In this document: in pieces, positions 58,401 through 62,778 of the stretch
Layout: every line of letters starts with the position of its first letter
How positions within the stretch are numbered: the stretch's first letter is position 1
Assembly: GCA_911728435.2 (NCBI GenBank)
Contig: OU452209.1
Coordinates: 9,902,869 to 9,966,868, forward strand
Direction of reading: 5' to 3'
Length of the DNA: 64,000 nt
Source of the DNA: Apoderus coryli
Lineage: Eukaryota; Arthropoda; Insecta; Coleoptera; Attelabidae
Notes under the pieces: generated by a model
What the model was told of the DNA's origin: nothing
What the model saw: only the letters and a program-made list of their open reading frames with translations
The model's database searches: none
Translations under genes and position numbers: made by a program

Positions 58401-59075
58401 TGGTTAAATTGGCTTTAATTGCCGCAGTAAGAATCAGCATTGAGAAACGTTATGGACGGGAGCCACAAGGTACCAGTAATCAAGAACGGTCTATGGCAGA
58501 GATTTTTTTGGAAAACACGATAATTGAGCAACAGTTTGTTGATCAGGAATTGAATTTGATACAGGGGTTCCTGCAAAATCAACATGAAGACATTGACCCG
58601 TACGAAGATTTTGGTAGTTCGTAACATCCTTCTCGCGAACATGATGAAAAACATAGCGACAGTAAGATTTTTTTATTGTTTTGTGTTATAATGAATAGCA
58701 AGTACAACACAAAATAGAGATGCAACAATAAATAAGCAACCATGACAGTATAGGAATGTCTAGGTTAACATTTGTCATTTTTATTTCTAGCTTCATCTGA
58801 CATATATACCACTTGCGGAAATACTAGTAAGATCAGTACAGCAGCCAGCTGCTAACCAAATCGAAGAGGAAGAAGGTCCAGTGTTGAAAATGAACAGGAA
58901 ACTCAATGGGAGTTGAAATTACAATAACTACTAAGTAATAAATATATTTTTTACCTATAGATGATGAAAGAGCAACACAGGCTGGTCCAGGACTTTTGTA
59001 TTCAGCTGCAATAGGTCCACGTCGTTTAGTGGGAGTCCATGGTCGTTGAGTCATGCCACCCATTATCTTAAACAT
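22183..59075 (-). CDS. outer dense fiber protein 3-like (SHIPPO/CIMAP-type) gene, 11 exons found
   Basis: The minus-strand exons join with one phase pattern (phase 1 throughout). They are 59075-58955, 57984-57856, 37829-37653, 35168-35061, 32068-31961, 31878-31771, 31684-31577, 30134-30027, 29922-29815, 23753-23646 and 22424-22183, 475 codons in all. The N-terminus shows the family opening (RPWTPTKRRGPIAAEYKSPG). Exon 2 has GPGPGQYN, and exon 11 has NPGPGQYNN and SIPGPGVYSPEK; these are SHIPPO (Pro-Gly-Pro) repeats of axoneme-associated proteins. Seven 108-nt exons each add a near-identical 36-residue repeat, so the protein is longer than typical relatives of about 250 residues. Such proteins line or link sperm-flagellar microtubules and outer fibres. 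Exon 11 either reads 4 codons into a stop at 22168 or splices at AAG|GTAAAT to an exon not found here. Confidence 0.85.
22425..23645 (-). other. ODF3-like intron 10, unassigned
   Basis: AT-rich intron without recognisable repeats, exons or transposon ends. Confidence 0.5.
23646..23753 (-). CDS. ODF3-like exon 10, repeat exon 7 of 7
   Basis: 108 nt; GPNVYNIPLADNALHENAPK, then YTFGAKVNLDKPSDIPG; donor CTG|GTTTGT. Separated from exon 9 by a 6-kb intron holding three DNA transposons. Confidence 0.85.
24228..24281. repeat. perfect hairpin, arms about 23 bp
   Basis: GTGAAAATTTAGCTTAGACATT (from 24229), spacer GTGTGACT, then its exact complement AATGTCTAAGCTAAATTTTCAC (to 24280). It lies at the inner edge of the left TIR and may result from template switching. 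Confidence 0.8.
24282..24990 (-). pseudogene. DUF4817/DDE-type transposase relic
   Basis: Minus-strand blocks: FNSQHAHYWSGENPI, INVWAATLDNRCIGNHILPP, LYLKFLQNDLFEILEDLSLN, then LLFMHDGAPPYFSRARRRRL (second catalytic Asp) and NGYVGVLMLQFIGLLDCLIS in a shifted frame where the family has W-PPRSPDL. Frameshifts at about 24660 and 24440. The N-terminal HTH half is absent, so the element is internally deleted as well as decayed. Confidence 0.75.
25193..26521 (+). mobile_element. mariner transposon, 1.33 kb, near intact
   Basis: The termini CGAGGTCTGTTCAAAAGGTT at 25193 and the reversed form CCGGGTACTTTTTGAACAGA..CTCG at 26521 are flanked by TA on both sides (25191-25192, 26522-26523), the mariner target duplication. 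Size, TIR length and a single long frame match full-length mariners. It is inserted at the edge of the 24111-25190 element. Confidence 0.9.
25394..26467 (+). pseudogene. mariner transposase with a single in-frame stop
   Basis: One frame runs from ATG 25394 (MEELKSQRICIKF) to the TAA ending at 26467, about 357 codons, broken only by TAA at 25541-25543 within the N-terminal DNA-binding region. Downstream, the HTH (IREVADEVGISVGSCHHIF), WVYGYD and WKHSTSP are intact. The D,D34D triad is complete: TGDETW (about D158), HHDNAPAH (about D253) and YSPDIAPCD (about D288), 34 residues apart. An internal ATG at 25613 would give a 284-residue protein with the catalytic core but only part of the DNA-binding domain. 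Transposases of this kind cut and paste at TA; this copy is probably inactive alone but could be mobilised in trans. Confidence 0.9.
26648..26706 (-). repeat. tRNA-like segment, possible SINE head
   Basis: Minus strand reads TGGTCTAGAGCAAATGCCC (A-box-like), then GTGGGTTGATTCCCAC, a perfect 5-bp T-arm with a near-consensus B box. No intact acceptor or anticodon arm is evident, so it is not a functional tRNA gene. Confidence 0.5.
27020..27150 (+). pseudogene. DUF4817-type transposase C-terminal crumb
   Basis: Plus strand reads RPQNLDELRHRIQNEMQLIT then PEIKENVQSSFV, the C-terminal helix region that follows the last catalytic residue in this family. The upstream part is frameshifted. No TIRs identified. 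Confidence 0.6.
27607..29600 (-). mobile_element. long-TIR transposon, inverted arms of about 575 bp
   Basis: Arms 27609 to about 28185 and about 29025-29600 are inverted copies. Matching marks are TACAGGGTTATTCACGCCAT, GAAATGAACCATAGTTGTG, GACCTCATATAC and TAATTATCTGTCAAATA. CAGGGTGTCC-like and reversed CCTGTATA strings recur several times inside each arm (27736, 27792, 28029, 28262), as if smaller terminal modules were stacked. The centre, on the minus strand, holds a transposase N-terminal remnant. Confidence 0.75.
28660..28870 (-). pseudogene. DUF4817-type transposase N-terminal remnant
   Basis: Minus strand reads KFTLKGFRRKIIPKKAVFER then LLRQFNEKYHPNTVQLHQEF. The pattern of basic residues, then P, then FERLLRQFNE, is typical of the DUF4817 N-terminal region of these transposases. 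The rest of the protein is missing. Confidence 0.5.
29815..29922 (-). CDS. ODF3-like exon 9, repeat exon 6 of 7
   Basis: 108 nt; GPNVYNVPLADKMLHENSPR, then YTFGAKLSLDKPSDTPG. 212 bp from exon 8. Confidence 0.85.
30027..30134 (-). CDS. ODF3-like exon 8, repeat exon 5 of 7
   Basis: 108 nt; GPNVYNVPLADKMLQENSPR, then YTFGAKLNPDKPSDIPG. The intron start shares TTTAAAAACCACGACAAAGTT with the sequence beside exon 9, which marks a recent duplication. Confidence 0.85.
30177..30208 (-). pseudogene. truncated ODF3-like repeat exon
   Basis: Only the last 32 nt of a repeat exon (..DKPSDIPG) and its donor remain, 150 bp upstream of exon 8. The rest has been replaced by unrelated sequence that includes a mariner-like relic. 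With no acceptor it should be skipped. Confidence 0.75.
30209..31118 (+). other. ODF3-like intron with a mariner-like N-terminal relic
   Basis: Between about 30520 and 30780 the plus strand, across frames, reads ATNLKEDGYRLVTTRTGRPR-like sequence, then TTDLWVPHEPNDFQMSERVR, resembling the KWVPHEL..NK..R region before the first catalytic residue of mariner transposases. No TIR or catalytic block is present. This material starts exactly where the truncated repeat exon breaks off. Confidence 0.4.
31119..31471. mobile_element. foldback element carrying tRNA-like boxes
   Basis: 31-bp arms at 31204-31234 and 31411-31441 match at 30 of 31 positions when inverted. Outside them, a second weaker pair lies at 31119-31143 and 31452-31471 (AAGTTG...GTATAA). 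Inside, on the minus strand (about 31320-31255), is GTTGGTGATTTAGTAGAA (A-box-like) and, 30 bp on, GGGTTCGCACCC (B-box-like with a 3-bp stem). A second B-box-like GGGTGCGAATCCC lies near 31378. A (TA)n tract sits at 31180-31200. Confidence 0.6.
31577..31684 (-). CDS. ODF3-like exon 7, repeat exon 4 of 7
   Basis: 108 nt; GPNVYNIPTADKMLHENSPK, then YTFGAKVNLDKPSDVPG. 194 bp from exon 6; the acceptor-side intron sequences of exons 6 and 7 are also alike (GTTAATGATAT). Confidence 0.85.
31771..31878 (-). CDS. ODF3-like exon 6, repeat exon 3 of 7
   Basis: 108 nt; GPNVYNIPNADKMLHENSPK, then YTFGAKVNLDKPSDVPG. Lies 190 bp from exon 5, with similar intron sequence. Confidence 0.85.
31961..32068 (-). 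CDS. ODF3-like exon 5, repeat exon 2 of 7
   Basis: 108 nt; GPNVYNVPLADKMLHENSPK, then YTFGAKVNLDKPSDVPG. Donor CTG|GTGTGTAATA as in its neighbours. Confidence 0.85.
32198..32310 (+). pseudogene. jockey-like RT C-terminal crumb
   Basis: Plus strand reads NKTLGFLVRYTKYFRHPQPL then LKLYYAFVFSKLN, the post-catalytic region of jockey/CR1-like RTs. About 110 bp only. Confidence 0.6.
32365..32440 (+). pseudogene. hAT-like transposase crumb
   Basis: Plus strand reads MEILGELQNTELLAIIADEA then TDVPAKS, matching the IIADE(T/A)TD block carrying the first catalytic Asp of hAT/ZMYM6-like transposases. It is a short isolated fragment with a stop soon after. Confidence 0.5.
32441..33199. other. ODF3-like intron, unassigned
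   Basis: AT-rich; no feature recognised up to the jockey-like element's 3' end. Confidence 0.5.
33200..34700 (-). mobile_element. jockey-like non-LTR retrotransposon, 5'-truncated
   Basis: Minus strand. From about 34700 it reads HQFGFLANKCTNDAIFSVFN, then HNILINKIQHYGIRGVPLGW (with a frameshift near 34565), then a 317-codon frame (34414-33461) with CGVPQGSVLGPIFFLLFIND, the catalytic variant LFADDTSF, SWCDSNLLCLNTAKTK and a full C-terminal domain ending in a stop. FADD replaces the more common YADD, as in many jockey/I-like elements. The endonuclease and RT start are missing, as expected of a 5'-truncated insertion. The tail is AT-rich near 33200. Confidence 0.85.
35061..35168 (-). CDS. ODF3-like exon 4, repeat exon 1 of 7
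   Basis: 108 nt, phase 1-1, flanked by TTAG and CTG|GTGTGT. Reads GPNVYNVPLADKVLHDNAPK, then YTFGAKVNLEKPSDIPG. Confidence 0.85.
35169..35734. other. ODF3-like intron 3, with a hammerhead-like motif
   Basis: AT-rich; the only structured item is the motif at 35594-35636 on the minus strand. Confidence 0.5.
35594..35636 (-). ncRNA. hammerhead-like motif with perfect stem II
   Basis: Minus strand CTGATGA, a bulged T, GGAC-GTGTA-GTCC and GAAAC. The core and stem II are perfect, but the stem III/cleavage side (ATAGCTAG) and stem I do not pair convincingly. Probably inactive. Confidence 0.35.
35735..36757 (+). mobile_element. mariner derivative with its 5' half replaced by an inverted 3' half
   Basis: Both termini are TACGAGGCATGTT. 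The left 248 bp (35735-35982) are the reverse complement of the right 248 bp (36510-36757), including the last 49 codons, stop and 3' UTR of the transposase. The switch point is the palindrome CGTCTTGAAGACG, present at both junctions. So the normal 5' TIR, promoter and DNA-binding domain are gone, yet the element keeps matching ends. Confidence 0.9.
35985..36656 (+). pseudogene. mariner transposase catalytic domain, N-terminus replaced
   Basis: 223 codons beginning in the middle of a mariner transposase (FLEWYHNEGEDFLDQIVTGD). The D,D34D triad is complete: TGDETW (D32), LLHDNARPH (D126) and YSPDLASSD (D161), with 34 residues between the last two. The C-terminus (YDKCLNIHGNYVEK) is normal. The HTH region, about 130 residues, is missing because of the inverted duplication. 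The open catalytic frame suggests that the rearrangement is young. Confidence 0.85.
36758..37652. other. ODF3-like intron 3, unassigned
   Basis: No repeats, exons or transposon ends recognised. Confidence 0.5.
37653..37829 (-). CDS. ODF3-like exon 3
   Basis: 177 nt after a T11 tract and TAG. Reads NPPALSLHGRAKEPKPDNFP, APGDYDPNKAEKVLHDNSPK and YTFGLKTNVEKPTNTPG. Its second half is homologous to the 36-residue repeat exons and may be their ancestor. Confidence 0.85.
38522..38694 (+). CDS. possible terminal exon of an unrecognised plus-strand gene
   Basis: After a strong acceptor (T-rich tract, TTTTTTTTCAG at 38521) a frame of 56 codons is open to a TAG at 38694: RSRCCSTVVKRDRRLMKFIR, then IPENARTLYYDVIAFRTVNE and an acidic tail (EYEEDEDILI). 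The amino-acid make-up looks coding, but I do not recognise a family and found no upstream exon. It lies inside intron 2 of the ODF3-like gene on the opposite strand, so it may be a transposon exon. Confidence 0.3.
38750..39405 (-). pseudogene. element X, third piece: RT catalytic box to C-terminus
   Basis: Minus strand: VTSGVP, stop, GSVLGPLLFLCFIDDIS, LLYADDLKIYSVID, then after breaks ASYQSLGFVMRNARNYRSP and the downstream region, closely resembling the plus-strand fragment at 62.2 kb. It continues the RT whose earlier parts lie at 42453-42575 and 55476-56570; element Z separates it from the second piece. Confidence 0.7.
39405..39437 (-). repeat. (TTA)n tail of element Z
   Basis: About nine TAA/TTA units immediately after the AATAAACG-type end of the 3' UTR on the minus strand. 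Short trinucleotide tails are usual for CR1/jockey-like elements. Confidence 0.7.
39405..42452 (-). mobile_element. element Z: jockey/CR1-like retrotransposon inserted in X
   Basis: Minus strand, 5'-truncated within the endonuclease domain. 42443-41094 holds the rest of the endonuclease (GIIYRPPNSDLNDFL, CSGDFNID, ADHLLVYC where SDH is usual), the linker and the RT start (FGSDQINITLIRL, KVTPIPKDKS). 41113-40526 holds the RT core (LQSGFRKGYGCAAAL, LDYTKAFDMINH, GVPQGSILAPILYTMYT, MYADDTQIYK). 40434-39853 holds the C-terminal domain. Two frameshifts (about 41180, and an A-run at about 40553-40562) and one stop (about 41130) break it. A 3' UTR follows with AATAAACG and a (TTA)n tail at 39405-39437. 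Confidence 0.85.
42453..42575 (-). pseudogene. element X, second piece: first catalytic Asp block
   Basis: Minus strand TNLLVLTQFLSEKFFNEGQ, then, after a one-base change, DVIYTDFSKAFDRLDG. This is the RT segment that belongs between the piece ending at 55476 and the piece starting at 39405. Element Z begins right after DRLDG. Confidence 0.75.
42600..43524 (-). pseudogene. element Y, 3' part: RT catalytic box to end
   Basis: Minus strand PELSIVQYADDTVVFDHDTD, then WFSDNSLSLNLEKAQSMLL, FLGVCLDSKLSWREHVQQL, a frameshift near 43110, and the C-terminus NGRHNYPTRHGDNLLIPQHR..FYNCLPGELKRL, stop at about 42761, and an AT-rich tail with AATAAAG near 42615. It continues in frame from the sequence ending at 53757 once the 10.2-kb insert is removed. 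Confidence 0.8.
43808..45310 (+). repeat. 182-bp tandem array with 364-bp dimer structure
   Basis: The string GAATTGGTTTCAATATGGAT recurs at exactly 182-bp spacing (TTGG at 43851, 44033, 44215, 44397, 44579, 44761, 44943, 45125). Alternate monomers differ consistently: type A has GAATTACTG, GCCATAAAACG and TTTGGGAATTG; type B has GAAGTACTG, ACCATG(A/G)AACG and TTTGGAATTTA. The true unit is therefore a 364-bp dimer. About 8.2 copies; the last is shortened. Diverged relatives occupy 43560-43800. Confidence 0.95.
45784..45960. repeat. foldback, arms about 75 bp
   Basis: CATTGTGTTTATTATAATAT, AGTGTGTCAGCGCTTGG and, further in, AACAACAGA(T/C)GGCG are inverted at 45884-45960 with few mismatches around a 25-bp spacer. 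No coding capacity; probably a small MITE inside the larger element. Confidence 0.8.
47770..47877 (+). CDS. possible exon in the 10.2-kb element, unrecognised
   Basis: After CTCTTTTTAG the frame reads MGYAYLRFLDDDIVQEIGLD, then WITEDIKNLQTFVFYILK and GTATTT, 36-38 codons without a stop. Composition looks coding (DDDIVQEIG, EDIKNL) but no family is recognised. Confidence 0.3.
48022..48165 (+). CDS. possible small ORF in the 10.2-kb element, unrecognised
   Basis: 47 codons from ATG to TAA: MLNPEEILKENSRKPMRLNN, LREQLKATNELLNVQWLQKM, SSTLFQN. Charged and helix-prone. It may instead be part of an exon starting after TTTTAG near 47955, which reads DIDALKTQISEKNADKGKAN before a stop in another frame. 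Confidence 0.25.
   Translation: MLNPEEILKENSRKPMRLNNLREQLKATNELLNVQWLQKMSSTLFQN
48244..48283. repeat. perfect hairpin, 18-bp arms, 4-nt loop
   Basis: AGAAACTGTGTTCTTGGT, loop CCTT, exact complement. No terminator function can be inferred in a eukaryote. Confidence 0.85.
49050..49192 (+). CDS. possible exon in the 10.2-kb element, unrecognised
   Basis: After CATTTTCAG the frame reads DITTFYLIKKGTDEFAMRTQ, LSKVNTWIGIKVSDINRAPR, QSC, then GTAAGT. Good acceptor and donor and about 43 open codons, on the same strand as the other candidate exons. I do not recognise the family. Confidence 0.35.
50575..53640 (+). repeat. 110-bp tandem array with higher-order repeats of about 768 bp
   Basis: Unit core: AAATCCGTTCTAAATGTAAA, CAGGTTCTATTGGGCAATCC, GATAACTACAAATTAATCCC, AATAGCTTTTGCATTTGGAT. 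About 28 units; some lack AAATGTAAACAGGTTCT or GCATTT. Rare variants recur together at about 768-770 bp (CCTTATAGAAACTG at 52087 and 52856; AATCCCTATAGC; TTAAAACGTTC; GGCTTTTGTATTTGG), showing a seven-unit block duplication. Confidence 0.95.
53753..55475 (-). pseudogene. element Y, 5' part: endonuclease and RT start (jockey-like)
   Basis: Minus strand: endonuclease piece VAVEVPNFNVIIVCMYRSPS (55400), YGDFNIDLLSNND (55255), PTRIARGSR and YLSDHMAI (55070). Linker at 54924-54619 (NKKKGWFNRTLREQ). RT start at 54615-54115 (VIPIYKKGDINDPNNYRPIS). Then, in another frame, TTQFGFRKNHSTIDAIANLV, CLSKAFDCVSHQALLNKL and VTAGVPQGSTLGPLLFILYV, running up to the 10.2-kb insertion. Frameshifts near 55270, 54925, 54617 and 54115. 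The remainder of the RT is at 42600-43524. Confidence 0.85.
55476..56570 (-). pseudogene. element X, first piece: jockey-like endonuclease to RT start
   Basis: Minus strand: FSETWLDSSVNDSELFSDYF and NRTRGGGVL (56560-56430, endonuclease), the pre-RT region YRPWFSSDVVRNIKLKSKLW (56185) and YFGDAERRV, then SRVMPVFKKRDKHH (55665) and QISTVQHGFFPGRS (55530). There X stops and Y's endonuclease begins. Part of the endonuclease is deleted. X continues at 42575. Confidence 0.75.
56761..56847 (+). ncRNA. hammerhead ribozyme copy 1 (stem I disrupted)
   Basis: CTGATGA (56793-56799), stem II GTCG-TGGAT-CGAC, GAAA (56813-56816) and GTC before the cleavage point after 56824. A duplication (GACCGATC repeated) replaces the stem I strand TCACCA, so stem I beside the core is lost; the outer stem TGTCAACTACT/AGTGGTTGACA remains. 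Confidence 0.75.
57103..57180 (+). ncRNA. type I hammerhead ribozyme, copy 2 (intact)
   Basis: All invariant parts are present: CTGATGA 57126-57132, stem II GTCG/CGAC with loop TGGAT, GAAA 57146-57149 and cleavage triplet GTC ending at 57157. Stem I pairs TCACCA with TGGTGA next to the core, then an internal loop (GACCGA/ACGTAT), then TGTCAACTACT with AGTGGTTGACA (one G-U). Stem III is only the self-complementary ACGGCCGT, a form known to favour dimeric cleavage. Confidence 0.88.
57436..57513 (+). ncRNA. type I hammerhead ribozyme, copy 3 (intact)
   Basis: Same as copy 2, with the core at 57459 and one base change in the internal loop side (AACGT to AAAGT). Exactly 333 bp from copy 2. Confidence 0.88.
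57565..57855. other. ODF3-like intron 2, 3' splice-donor side, unassigned
   Basis: About 290 bp between the ribozyme array and exon 2; no feature recognised. Confidence 0.5.
57856..57984 (-). CDS. ODF3-like exon 2
   Basis: 129 nt after TTCGCAG; reads GGAPAFSFGARH then NIGPGPGQYNVTGL, the canonical SHIPPO repeat. Donor AAAAG|GTAAAT. The intron downstream is 20 kb and full of nested transposons. Confidence 0.85.
58379..58624 (+). CDS. small ORF of unknown function, antisense in ODF3-like intron 1
   Basis: 81 codons: MSQRRAKLVKLALIAAVRIS, IEKRYGREPQGTSNQERSMA, EIFLENTIIEQQFVDQELNL, IQGFLQNQHEDIDPYEDFGS S. A basic N-terminus, an amphipathic middle and an acidic end look protein-like, but no domain is recognised. 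Shortly after the stop another frame reads PSREHDEKHSD up to a GTAAG, so this may be a frameshifted exon of a transposon gene. Confidence 0.35.
   Translation: MSQRRAKLVKLALIAAVRISIEKRYGREPQGTSNQERSMAEIFLENTIIEQQFVDQELNLIQGFLQNQHEDIDPYEDFGSS
58955..59075 (-). CDS. ODF3-like exon 1 (start)
   Basis: Begins at ATG 59075 (MFKIMGGM) or at the inner ATG 59063 (MGGM), which fits relatives slightly better. Carries QRPWTPTKRRGPIAAEYK and SPGPACVALSSSI. Donor ATAG|GTAAAA leaves phase 1. Confidence 0.85.
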
Positions 59076-59143
59076 AAAAATAAAAAATAAGGTTATTATA
59101 CAGATACAGTGTCATGCCCAAAGTATGCACAATATGGATTACT

Positions 59144-59150
59144 TATTTAT
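59144..59150 (-). promoter_or_regulatory. possible TATA box of the ODF3-like gene
   Basis: Minus strand TATAAAT about 70 bp upstream of the first ATG, leaving room for a start site near 59117 and a 5' UTR of about 40 nt. Motif and spacing only. Confidence 0.25.
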
Positions 59151-59159
59151 AAGGGTTGT

Positions 59160-59775
59160 GCGACAATAAGTTATTCTTGGTAAATTTCCCCTAAAACTAA
59201 ACATGCACCAAAAACCCCTACTGCTATTTAAAAAGTTGAGGGTTGTGTCCACCCCTATCACAGGGCTAAAGCGATGTCAACAAGAAACTAATGGGTTCAT
59301 CTTAAGACTCCCCCAAACTCCTATACCAAATCTTACCTGAAGTGGTTAAAGCGTTTAGGCGCGATCGTGGAAGAATACACACAGACATACAGACAGAGAC
59401 ACACTTCCATCCGGAAATGGTCTTAATCGTCTCAGGGAGCTCCAAAATGGTTATATCCGTTTTTATTTAAATTTTTTTAGCCCGTTTACAACACTTTCCC
59501 TATCCGGGAAAGTAAAATGGGAACGAGATTTTGAAAATGTATTTACAGTAACCACGATAAAAAAGCCTCATTAATAATGTTCAGAAAATACAGAATATTT
59601 CGAAACTCAACATTTTACAAATACCTATGATAAGTAGGTACAACAATTAAAATTTAACTGCTAACTACCTGTGTACTACTAACTATAAAATTAAATATTC
59701 TAGCTGGAAACTTAAATAAAGACAGAATCTCACATGATATTATATCAATTTAATTTCCTTTAATAAACATTTCGG
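59160..59775. other. upstream flank of the ODF3-like gene
   Basis: Contains a dispersed-repeat-like string near 59358-59403 (GTTTAGGCGCGATCGTGGAA followed by ACAGACATACAGACAGAG), a style common at retroelement or MITE ends in insects. Nothing else recognised. Confidence 0.4.
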
Positions 59776-59779
59776 TATA

Positions 59780-60598
59780 CAGGGTTATTCATAAGTATGG
59801 AATAATATTCATATCGGTTTTCCGATTTATTTCTTGCGAAAACGCGAAACCACTATTTGGACCATCAACCCCTTAACGCCCCAGCCGCCCCAACTTTTTT
59901 TTTCAAATGGATCAGTTTTTTTTAACTATGGAACACTACGCACAAAGTTTTGTTCAGCAAACCATATTTTTAACCATTCAATGTACTTATACGATGAAAC
60001 ATTCAGAGTAAGTTTTGCATGCTTTATTAATAGATACAATTTATGATTTTAATTTATTAAATGTTCAAAATGACCGCCGTTCGCTAAAACGCAAAGCCGA
60101 GCCATAAACGTGTTGCACTGAACGTTGGATCATCTCTAGAGGAATACTAGTGGCTTCTGTCCTGATACGTGTTTTTAATGCCTCGATATCTACTGGTCAA
60201 TTTTGATATATTTTATGTTTCCCAATAAAAAAAAGTATATCGGGATTAAATCCGGAGATCTGGATGGCCATTCAATATGCCCTATTCGACCAATCTACCT
60301 ATTAGGGAAACAGTATTTAAAATTGTTCATATCGAGATCATATTGATTTCGGAACATTACACTTAGTGCGAAAATGAGGTAAAAGTTTCAAATATTCCAA
60401 TATCTGTCGCCATTAAAATTTAAAAATATGGTTTAAACCTTTGAGCGTAGTGTTCCATAGTTAAAAAAAAAACTTAATCCTTCCCATTAAAAAAAGCGCT
60501 TGATTTAGAATTTATTTACGTGTTTTTGCGTTCTCATAAGAAATAAAAAAAAAATAATTTATACCATATACAAATGAATAACCCGGTATATCAAATTA
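59780..60598 (-). mobile_element. DUF4817-type transposon remnant with TIRs
   Basis: The left end ACAGGGTTATTCATAAGTAT and the right end (reversed) ACCGGGTTATTCATTTGTAT are inverted, and similarity extends about 80 bp through TTTATTTCTT and GCGAAAACG. An inner inverted pair lies around TTTTTAACTATGGAACACTA (59920, and near 60460 reversed). The minus strand between them has the end of a transposase. Confidence 0.7.
60050..60260 (-). pseudogene. DUF4817-type transposase C-terminal fragment
   Basis: Minus strand, across frames: PDLIPIYFFLLGNIKYI (the family's PDL-P-DFFLWG block), then ALKTRIRTEA and NVQCNTFMARLCVLANGGHF. Catalytic Asp of the DFFLWG block is Tyr here. Inside the 59780-60598 element. 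Confidence 0.65.
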
Positions 60599-61829
60599 GC
60601 CCAATATTTTGGTACCAGGCACAAATACTCAAAATATAACTATATATTCGTACGATGTATTGCAATTTTTGGTAGGTTATTTATAGTCGGTATTATGAAA
60701 TCACATTATCGATTGATGATAGCGGAGCAATACCTACATGAAATGGTAGTAAAGGTAAGAGCAAATGTATAGTCAATAAGAAGAGAATTATTTATGATAG
60801 TGTGTTCAATTATTTATCATGTATCTGTAAGGATTATTTCATAATAGAGTTTTTTTTCCATCTACATTACTGGTGACAACAACTTTGATATTGAAGCAGT
60901 TATAACTTGCTGGAGGAGAGGCATCGCTTGCAATCATGAAATAATCAATTTTATGTCGAGGTGCTTTTACACAACCAGGTTCAGACAGTTTGATGGTTGT
61001 TGCTTTAATTTTATTGTAGTAAAGCTCACAATGTTGCGAACATGAGCATCGAAACGTTCTTGTTCACACTTTCTGTTTATTACTTAATACAAACAGAGAT
61101 AGAATCTTGTTCATACAAATTTTGAGTTTTTGGGGTAGGTAGGTACTATTATTATACATAAACAAATACACAGGGTGTTTCAAAACGACGCGTCAAAATA
61201 TAAGGGGGTGATTACTCTCAACATAAAAATATCTATCAAACGCCGTTCATATAGGTATTTGCAATATCTGTTATAGTTTCCGAGATACAAGAGGGGTCCA
61301 AAAAGTGATTTTATGAATTCTGCCCTGTATCTCGAAAACTACACGTGTTACCCAAAATATGATTGGGGGCATCGTGCATTTCACAAAAAAAGTAGCGAAG
61401 ACCGCATCTCGCTAACCTTCACAATAATGGAGCTACTCTGCAATTACAACGAAATCTGGAAACCCTGTATATTTATGACCCATCTAAATTAACCACGATA
61501 AAAAACATCCCACACAATTTTCAAAAAACAACACAACAGCCAAAATTCACCTATTAAATTTATCTCCAGTGGTTTAGCGGAATTATTTTATGAAGAACGC
61601 AGTTTTAATTGGTGAAAAGTATAAATATATTGTTGAAATACAAATCCCGCATACTCCACTCGAATACGTATGTCTCAAAATTGTAAAAATATGTGTGCTT
61701 ATTTTTGTTAAACTTTTTTTCAGTCCTTCTGTATACCTACTATATATGTGCATAAAAAAAAATCGGTTGTGTCACCCGAAAACTGTCCCGAACTATCGAT
61801 ATCTACTCAACAATTTATAGTGGAGTTCA
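60599..61829. other. unassigned, with transposon-end-like pieces
   Basis: At 61172-61470 ACAGGGTGTTTCAAAACGAC and a reversed ACAGGGTTTCCAGATTTCG may be the ends of a 300-bp deleted DNA transposon, with internal CTCGAAAACT and GAGATACAAG strings typical of such ends. No gene seen. Confidence 0.4.
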
Positions 61830-61834
61830 TTGGC

Positions 61835-62778
61835 TGCTATATACTCGTATATACACAGACTTTTCTAAGGCTTTAGACTGGATTGGACCACGGAATCCTC
61901 TTAATTAAGTTGGTTAGTGTTGGGTTTTCTTCGGGTCTCTTATCGTTCTCATATTTCGAGAACCGCATGTAGTATGTTGAATATTATTATTATTATTATT
62001 ATTAATACCGAGGGTTTGGATCTGTCTTTAAAATTTATTCCTGTATTACCTCTGACCTGGACTGCTTGGACTTACAGAGTGACTTGAATAGATTATATCA
62101 GCTGTAGTCGAAACAGACTTCACTTAAATTTAAGTAAATGTTGTTGAGTAACTTATTGACGCCAATTGAACCCAATTAATTTTGCTTATAGCGTTAACTC
62201 TCAGGTTCTTGGGAAGTGATTTGGGCGTATGCTTTGATGAGAAGCTCAGTTTCACGAGACATGTTGTTGAAATTATTGCGGCTTCCTACAAGAGCTTGGG
62301 TTTCATAATGCGAAACTCTAAGTATTTCCACTCTTCTTCTGCCCTTATCTTACTTTTTAATTCGTTTGTTAAATCACGGCTAGAGTATGCCGCAGTGGTG
62401 TGGAATCCGGGTTACGCTGTTCATTCGAAAAGTTTAGAGAACATCCATCGTAGATTTACGAAGTACTTGTGGTTTAAATGTGATGCGGTATACCCATTCA
62501 TTGGATTTCCTCATGACCTCTTGTTAATTCGTTTTGATTTGAAGCCGCTTGACAGACGCAGAGAGTATGCCTCACACGTATTTTTGATCAAAGATTTAAA
62601 TGGACTGAGTGACTGCTCAGAGTTGCTTTCTTTAATACCTTTTCGTATACCAAGCTCACGAATAAGACCCATCGGATCTAACTTCTATTTGCCGGCCGCG
62701 CGCTATTTGAGATGTGTCGTGTTTGTGATTCGGTCTCAGATGAGATTGACATATTTTGTACAAGTATTTCTCAGATAA
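61835..62778 (+). pseudogene. jockey-like RT relic
   Basis: Plus strand: YTDFSKALDWIGPRNPLN (about 61850), broken by a (TAT)n run at 61983-62005. Then LDLQSDLNRLYQL, and a 198-codon frame (62182-62778) with SDLGVCFDEKLSFTRHVVEI, AASYKSLGFIMRNSKYF and KSRLEYAAVVWNPGY. The catalytic YADD block is missing. The sequence closely parallels element X (38750-39405), so both belong to one family. Confidence 0.8.
61983..62005 (+). repeat. (TAT)n microsatellite
   Basis: About seven ATT units inside the RT relic, in place of the missing catalytic region. Confidence 0.8.

Noticed and set aside
61172..61470. Complete 300-bp MITE
   Set aside because: End similarity is limited to about 10 bp (ACAGGG..TTTC) and no clear target duplication is visible; described only as end-like pieces.
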